This document shows positions 52,235 through 61,200 of a DNA stretch of 64,000 nt, piece by piece (position 1 is the first letter of the stretch; the number at the start of each line of letters is the position of its first letter). The position numbers were made by a program, and so were the translations under genes. The notes under the pieces are model-generated. The model saw only the letters and a list, made by a program, of their open reading frames with translations. It was not told the DNA's origin and did not search any database. Source of the DNA: Mactromeris polynyma (taxonomy: Eukaryota; Mollusca; Bivalvia; Venerida; Mactridae); the NCBI GenBank assembly GCA_032209605.1, contig JASFXZ010000004.1, forward strand, positions 36,118,401-36,182,400, given 5' to 3'.

Positions 52235-55200
52235 GTAAGTACGTTTCATTCCATCTTCATGTATGATGTTTATAACACGGACAAGATCGAATATTTAGCG
52301 TAGGCTCGAGAATTGGGCAAGTTACAACGAAAACGAAATGAAACATACTCTCTGAGCAGTTTCGGGTATTCAAGCCATTTTGATGAAGGCTTGTGCTCTC
52401 TGTTTGCCTGAATATAATTGCGTACTGTAACTTTATCTATTCTGATGGAAGGCTGAACATAAATGTTTACTACATTGTTGTAATACAAAATGTGTTATTA
52501 AAGGTTTCTATTGTTAGTTACTATATAATAAATATATCACGAATCATTTTTTTTGTAAATTTGAATTTGCTATATAACATATTACAATGATGCAATTTGC
52601 AGTTTTCGTTTACAACGAATTCTAGTTCGAAGATGAATGATATGTTTTGGTATAGACGTCAGTAGCAGATACCACACCTTATATTGTTTCATTACTTCTA
52701 CTGACGTCAGATGTACAACCGGAATTGAACCATTATCTGTATTTATCCACGGACTGTGTGTATTTAGTACACATGTTTTATACTTTCAGACGATTCTTGG
52801 TATTTTGGAAGGACTACATGGTAACTTCTTTGCTTCTTGACTTTTTATTATATAATTTGTGATAACTGAACTCGACATTTTGTTAAGACAAGGTTCGAGT
52901 TACTTCCCCGCTGGTTATATTTGTTTGTAAATAGACATTTACTGCTTATGATGGAGCACCTCTATGATGTAATGGAGCATTTCTTTACCATCTAACGATG
53001 GAGGTTATTTTGTGTATTATTGTCCGAAACAGAGACGTAGAAGGACGTATATATAGGCCTACAGCAGTTAGTCTGACTTTTATATTTACAATTTACACCT
53101 TCTGTAATACTGAGACACAGCGCCGCATTATTTCCAGAACCCCATAACTTGTTTTTCGTCTTTTTGAGAAAAACAACTTTACAATTTAAAAAAGTTACAT
53201 ACGGGGTTATGGAATTGCATTTTATTAAAGTTATGTGCATTCCAGGACAATATAGTAATAACAGATAGAATGAGCTTGGAAAGACGGTTTTTTAATGATA
53301 CCAAATACTCAAAACCGGCAAAAAATGAGTTACGGGGTTCTGGAAATAAGGCGACGACAGTTCCCTTACATACAATAAAAAAAGAATAATGTTCTAATGT
53401 TCTAATGTCTTTTCATCTTATGTGCATTGTATTTTTATTAAAGGCTGTTATGACATTTTTTCCAAACAAAACAACAGATGATTTGCCCTTTGTTTTTATT
53501 TACAGCAATATTGTATATGTGCATTTCTTACACAGTAATATTGCATGTTCAATATTTGCAACATTTTGTTTGTATTATTAGGTAACTTTTGTTGTATTAT
53601 TTCTACATATTCCCTTCAAAAAGTTTACAATAATTATTCGGCTAAACGTTTTTCCGGCGACATTGATGCCTCGCATCATCTTTCTCTCGTATATAAAATG
53701 TTTCCTGTACTGGAGAACTGCTGTCAACAAATTGTGAAGCGTTCAGCCAATGAAAACAGGTTTTAGAAGATAGTAACCAATAGACATAGACAGACCGGAA
53801 CAGTACGCGGACACCTTTTACAGCATTTTAATAACCTGGGTAAACTCAGCTGTGTTTCAAACCATCTGGTCTTTGTACCTTTCTAGATAAATCCTTGCTC
53901 TAAAAGTTATGGGAAATCGTGATTGAAAACAACCCACTGCGCATGCGCAGTTTGGCACCTTGCTATTTAACCAGTACGCGAACACCAACATACACTTAAA
54001 AAGAAAACCCCTAATGAGGAATCATTTTCAGAGAAGTTCCTTTGATGGTTTAATTTCAACATAATAACTGTATTTTAGCTAGTTTTGAATTCACTATACA
54101 TAGCATAGCATAGCATAACATTTTGTTTTTGTTTCAAGAACAAGATTGCATACTTGGTAATAAGTATTGGCAGTATTTTTTAACATCTTTATAATTCTAA
54201 TTTCTTTCTTTAAAAGTGAAAAATAAGATGTTTCTACATTATTTATTAATATGATTGATTTTGAGGACATATACAAACTGTTTAGATATTGATTAATGAG
54301 GATGAATAACTTACTTCTATACGTTAAAAATCTGATCATGTAGATTTAACACACCGTTATTGATTGTTGCTGCATTTTGTCATCTACTCGTTTATTCGAC
54401 AACCTTCTATCCGAATACTTGGTGTTATCCGAAATAAATACCAGGTCCCGATGTATCTTCTTATGCATGTCGAATTGAAATGGGCTATTCGAAACCATTT
54501 ATTACTCGAAATAAAATGTCGGACCCGATGAATTCGAATGAACGAAGTCTGACTGTGAATTAGATAGGCCTACTATCAATGAATCTTTTGTATATACAGT
54601 AAAACCTCAATTATAAGACCACCCTTGGGACCTTTGAAAACTGGTCTTAATATTGAGGTGGTCTAAATATCGAGGTTGAATAAAGAGCAAAACGGTGTAA
54701 ATTAACTTGAAAATTGTGTTCCTAATTTTGAGGTGTTCTTATATTTGTGTTGTCTTTAGTTTAGGTTTTACTGTAATTTTACATTAAACAGGACAAAATG
54801 TCTCGACACAAGCACGACTAGTCGGTGGACACAGTAATGCTACTGGGTTGTTAGAGCTATTTGTTGATGGTGAATGGGCGACTGTGCAGAGGCTTTATTT
54901 TAGTTATAATGACGCTAAAGTTGTTTGCCGAATGCTCGGATACAATGATAGGTAAGATTGTAGAATAGTTGTCAAAATATTTCTAGTGCGTTTGTTTCTT
55001 TGTTACGTACATTAATACAAAACCTCGGCTAGATACGAAAGCCTGGTGGTGACATTTCAACTTCATATATTCACGAGTTCAACATCATACATTCACGAAT
55101 TCTTCTTCACGAATTCACGATTTCAATTTCACGAATTCCACTTAACGAATTCATGAATTGAATTTTAACGAATTCACGAAATTAACTTCACGAAATCATG

Positions 55201-58200
55201 ATTTCAACTTCATGAAGTTGAAATCGTGAACACGTGAAGTTGAAATCGTGAATTCATGAAGTTGAAATCGTGAATTCATGAAGTTGAAATCGTGAATTAG
55301 TGAAATTGCTAAATTGAATTCGTGAAATTAAAATCGTGATATCGTGAATTCATGAAGATGAATTTGAGAAGCCGAAATGTCACCGTCAGGCTTACGTAAC
55401 TAGATAATATATTGACTTACATGTAATTATACTGAAATTCTCTAGTCACATTGTTCATAATGAAGCCGGGAACTAAATACTTAATTCAACTCAACTTGAA
55501 TTTCAGAATTTGTCCGATACAAGTACGATTTCTTAGAAAATAGCTGAAAAATACCGAAATTAATGGTTATCTTTAAATTGTTTAAACAGTCAGCTCTTGT
55601 TAAACGGACCATATTTGTTCTCTGGAGGTATGTCGTTATATTGAATTAATTTTGTTGCAATATATAATTTGATGAAAGGAATATAAACATTTATTGACAA
55701 ATAAATAGTTTTATGTAAGTCCCGTTGGGACAGGGTTTTACAATTTAGTCCGTCCCAGAACGGGACAGGTTTTTATCATTTTAGTCCGTCCCACAACGGG
55801 ACGGGGTTTTAGCATCCACTAACACAAATCACAATTTGCTGTTCTCACGTTTTATGTAATTGCGCAGAAAAATCCGTCTTTTATCATTGGTATATTTGTT
55901 TATTTCTACGCTTTGGTGAGCTGAGAAGAACTAACTTTAGTTTGTATACTGTATTGCCATCATAAAGAAGCGAAGATTGTGGTTTAACACTCGTCTAAAG
56001 GTGTATTTGGGACGGTAAACTGTTTTACTATTCGTACTCCATCGATTCGTACTCAGGGCTTTCGGACCGGTGATATTGTGTTGCGTATTTCAGAATGTCT
56101 GTGTTATTTGTTGGTGACTCCAACGTTGTCAGGTTTAAACGTTACCTTGACAGGATTAACATGAGCAACCCGTTTATGTTAAACAGCGTGATTCCTGTAC
56201 ATTTACACGGAATTAGTGGTGGTTGTATAACCAATTCGAGGCATTTGACCACGTTTGGTGAGGAGATTAATAGCAAACAGCCCACATGTGTAGTGCTTTT
56301 AATAGGTGGAAATGATATGGACTCAATGCAAGCAGATGAGTCTCATGCAGAATTAATTGCTCTGAGATTGGTGTCGGTTGCGACATTGTGGTTGTCAAAG
56401 TACAATCTACAGAAATTGTTTATATGCCAGTTGACCCCGAGACAACGCACTCGTCATGTACCTGTTGATAATTATAATGAACTTATTATGGTTGCAAACA
56501 GGGCGATTAAGAGAGAGCTAAGCGATATTAAGTCTGTTGACTACTGGAACTTAAAAGGATTGAAACAGTCTAACATTAGTACTGTAACCTATGATGGTGT
56601 ACATTTCAGTGATCATGGATTTGCAAAATTGCTCAGGAATGTTAGGGGCATAGTGTTAAAATTTATTTGAAATATGGCATCAAATATGTAACGAAGTGTT
56701 GACTTATTGACTATATTATATTATGATAGTGAATTGTTGTCAAATTGGCATTCACATGAATGAATAAGATTTAATTGATATCAAAATATGTGATATTATT
56801 GAAAATAATTGTTAACATCATGTTATACATGCTGTTATTTACTTATGAAGTGTTTACTAATGCACATATTTCACTGATTGTAGGTAATTGCCATCGTGTA
56901 TGAGTGTTTATAATATCACTGACGATTATTGTTGGTTGTTGATCATATTGTGAGAGTTATCAGATAAAGGTATAAGAAGTTTATTTATATTTACGCATTA
57001 TATTGTCTCATCTGCATGCAATGATGTTCATTGCTTTTTACGCAGTTGAATTTTCAATATATGTTTTGAATAACCATTTCTGATGACATATTGTCAATAG
57101 CTGTAATGGTATACAGATAAAACATTTATACTATAACAATTAGTTATAAAACATCTATGGTTTACAAGGGAATGTATTTAATGAAACATACAATTATTGA
57201 GTGACATATTGTCTGATAAGTGGTCATATTGGCTACAGCTCAATTGTTTGTTTGGCTGGACATTTTCAGTATTTAAAAGACGGATTTTTCTGCGCAATTA
57301 CATAAAACGTGAGAACAGCAAATTGTGATTTGTGTTAGTGGATGCTAAAACCCCGTCCCGTTGTGGGACGGACTAAAATGATAAAAACCTGTCCCGTTCT
57401 GGGACGGACTAAATTGTAAAACCCTGTCCCAACGGGACTTACATAAAACTATTTATTTGTCAATAAATGTTTATTTATGTAAGCTCCCTGGTAATCACTT
57501 TATAACTCTGTTTGATGATACAAGTAATAACAAACACATGGGTATGATTGCGCAATTACATAAAACGTGAGAACAGCAAATTGTGATTTGTGTTAGTGGA
57601 TGCTAAAACCCCGTCCCGTTGTGGGACGGACTAAAATGATAAAAACCTGTCCCGTTCTGGGACGGACTAAATTGTAAAACCCTGTCCCAACGGGACTTAC
57701 ATAAAACTATTTATTTGTCAATAAATGTTTATTTATGTAAGCTCCCTGGTAATCACTTTATAACTCTGTTTGATGATACAAGTAATAACAAACACATGGG
57801 TATGATTGAAATCTGTCATTTAATTTATAAATGACGAATATCACATAAAACATTATGTAATAACAAATGATTAACTAAACACATATATATACAATAATAC
57901 ATGTATCATCAAAGGTGGGGTTCCATTTATATGCCACCTATTGCAAACATCTTGAAACTAGTTGAGACTAGTTTCAAGGTATTTAGGAGTGGTGTGTCAG
58001 CGGTTTGGGTAGGAGTGGTGTGTTAGCGGTTTGGGTAGGAGTGGTGTGTCAGCGGTTTGGGTAGGAGTGGTGTGTCAGCGATTTGGGTAGGAGTGGTGTG
58101 TCAGCGATTTGGGTAGGAGTGGTGTGTCGGCGGTTTGGGTAGGAATGGTGTGTCAGCGATTTGGGTAGGAGTGGTGTGTCAGCGATTTGGGTAGGAGTGG

Positions 58201-61200
58201 TGTGTCGGCGGTTTGGGTAGGAGTGGTGTGTCAGCGATTTGGGTAGGAGTGGTGTGTCAGCGATTTGGGTAGGAGTGGTGTGTCGGCGGTTTGGGTAGGA
58301 GTGGTGTGTCGGCGGTTTGGGTAGGAGTGGTGTGTCAGCGGTTTGGGTAGGACTGGTGTGTCGGCGGTTTGGGTAGGAGTGGTGTGTCAGCGATTTGGGT
58401 AGGAGTGGTGTGTCGGCGGTTTGGGTAGTAGTGGTGTGTCGGCGGTTTGGGTAGGAGTGGTGTGTCAGCGATTTGGGTAGGAGTGGTGTGTCGGCGGTTT
58501 GGGTAGGGGTGGTGTGTCAGCGATTTAGGTAGGAGTGGTGTGTCGGCGGTTTGGGTAGGACTGGTGTGTCGGCGGTTTGGGTTGGACTGGTGTGTCGGCG
58601 GTTTGGGTAGGAGTGGTGTGTCAGCGGTTTGGGTAGGAGTGGTGTGTCAGCGGTTTGGGTAGGAGTGGTGTGTCAGCGGTTTGGGTAGGGGTATTGTGTC
58701 AGCGGTTTGGGTAGGAGTGGTGTGTCAGCGGTTTGGGTAGGAGTGGTGTGTCAGCGGTTTGGGTAGGAGTGGTGTGTCGGCAGTTTGGGTGGACCGGTGC
58801 ATCGGCGGTTTGGGTAGCGAGTGTATAGGCGGTTTGGTAGACCGGTGTGTCGGCGGTTTGGGTTGACCGGTGTGTCGGCGGTTTGGGTAGACCGGTGTGT
58901 CGGCGGTTTGGGTAGCGAGTGTATAGGCGGTTTGGTAGACCGGTGTATCGGCAGTTTTGGTAGACCGGTGTATCGGCGGTTCGGGTAGCGAGTGTATAGG
59001 CGGTTTGGGTAGCGAGTGTATAGGCGGTTTGGTAGACCGGTGTGTCGGCGGTTTTGGTAGACCGGTGTTTCGGCGGTTTGGGTAGCGAGTGTATAGGCGG
59101 TTTGGGTAGCGAGTGTATAGGCGGTTTGGTAGACCGGTGTGTCGGCGGTTTGGGTAGACCGGTGTGTCGGCGGTTTGGGTAGACCGGTGTATCGGCGGTT
59201 TTGGTAGCGAGTGTATAGGCGGTTTGGGTAGACCGGTGTATCGGCGGTTTTGGTAGCGAGTGTATAGGCGGTTTGGGTAGGACTGGTGTGTCGGCGGTTT
59301 GGGTAGACCGGTGTATAGGCGGTTTGGGTAGACCGGTGTGTCGGCGGTTTGGGTAGACCGGTGTATCGGCTGTTTGGGTAGCGAGTGTATAGGCGGTTTG
59401 GTAGACCGGTGTGTCGGCGGTTAGGGACGGACCGGTGTGTCGGCGATTTTGCGTCTTTCTTGTATGCTTCTGATTAATAATAATTAACATGTCATTCAAC
59501 TTACAGCGTTGTGAAAGTTTTAGATAACGGACGCGCATTGTTTGGTAGTAAATCAGGATCGATTTTAGCTCACAATTTTGGTTGTCGTGGAAACGAGGCA
59601 GATTTACGGCAATGTGGTACGTCATCAAGATGGTCTCCCAGTACATCAGGTTCACATGGTTACGATGCCGGTGTGAGCTGTGAAAGTAAGTGAAGTAAAT
59701 ACTTAAAAATGGAAAAAAGTCCGAGAAAAGCGGAACGTAACAAAGCGTGAAAATGGCGATGGCCACAGAAAATGCAACAGTAACTTGTACATGAAATATT
59801 CGTATGAAGGTTTTGAGAAACACCAATTGAAAGGTACAACTTCAGGAAAATACTAATGCATATCAGTGCTTGTATATACTATTATTATCTTAAGATAGTT
59901 TTAACTACATGAAGTTGTAGTGAACATTTTTTTAATAAAATAATGTTAAATCCACTTACAATTTTCAGGATGTTTAATAATTCTAGTATTTCTTAACATT
60001 TGCCTATGCACCGGTTAATAAAGAAGGCGCAGTGATCGAGTGTAGAGCCCTAAATGGTTAGTAGCCAGGAAGCAGTCATTGAGAGTGACTATAAGTTGTA
60101 AGAACTTGTTTCACAATCGATGTAAAATAAATATATTTAAACGTAAGTATTTAAGTGTCATAACACGTTTACATCATACATCCGTGAGAAAACAAACTCA
60201 AGCGGTTCTAAACCATATCAACCGCGATAACTGCTTCCTGGCTACCAAACTTTGGGATTATGGAGTTCGTGATCAAATACCTCTCATGGCTGGGCTCGAA
60301 CTCACGACCTTCGGATCATGGGTCAGGCGCTCTACCCCTTGACCACTGCACCTCCCTACGGTTCAAATAGTGCTGTGTCTGCACAGGTTTGTATTAATTC
60401 AATATGAAGTGTACCATAAGGTTGGTCGTAAGTTCGATCCAAGATTGAGATCTGGAAAAATCTCAGTGTGTTCATTCCACTGTCAAATATTTACATCAAT
60501 CATCACAGCATTACGCGGGAAAAATTCTACATGAAACTCCTTCACGGATTATATGTTTTAATCCGTTGCTATCAAAAATAAATCTTCATATTTACAGTTG
60601 TATAGACTCCTCTCTTTATTCCAGGAACCCAGCTACGACTTATGGACGGTGACAACACCCATTCCGGAAGAGTTGAAATTTTCTTCAATGTACGCACAAA
60701 ATTCTACGATTTTATGGCCTTTTCAAGTCATTCTATACAAACTTATCACTTCCAGTTAAGTAATAGCAACTGCATATATGCAGTCAAAACACTAACAACA
60801 TCATATCAAGAACTCACTAAATGAAACATTATCTCCATTCAAAACCGAAACATTCTCGTAAGATATTTCCCGCAATGTAATAATTATTATTAAATATGAA
60901 TATATATTGTATCTATATAAGCGTTGATCTTTTAGAAGTCCCAGTCGTAATTACGCTGTTCAATTAAAGTTAGTATTAGTCACGTTTTAAGGCCAGCATT
61001 ATTTTATTTTCTGTTTTACGAGAATTTTTTGAAAACAATTGGGTCGGCAGGGCCGAATAAAAACAAATTTCTCAATATTGAGCACTCGACCCAAAACAAT
61101 AGAACATGAAAAAAGACATGTTTTAATACTAAATAATATTAGTGAAAAAATGCAATTTTATCATCTAACCATATGAACTGAAGTATTCTTTTCCTTACCA

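Noticed and set aside
56095..56670. SGNH ORF as an alternative exon of the SRCR gene
   Set aside because: It has its own ATG and stop, is enclosed by inverted repeats, and has no domain relationship to SRCR proteins.
58699..59826. 375-aa minus-strand open frame with repeated TADTPVYQ
   Set aside because: It is the complement of the 26-bp minisatellite plus the antisense of SRCR exon 4. It has no domain, and its length is explained by the repeat lacking stops in that frame.
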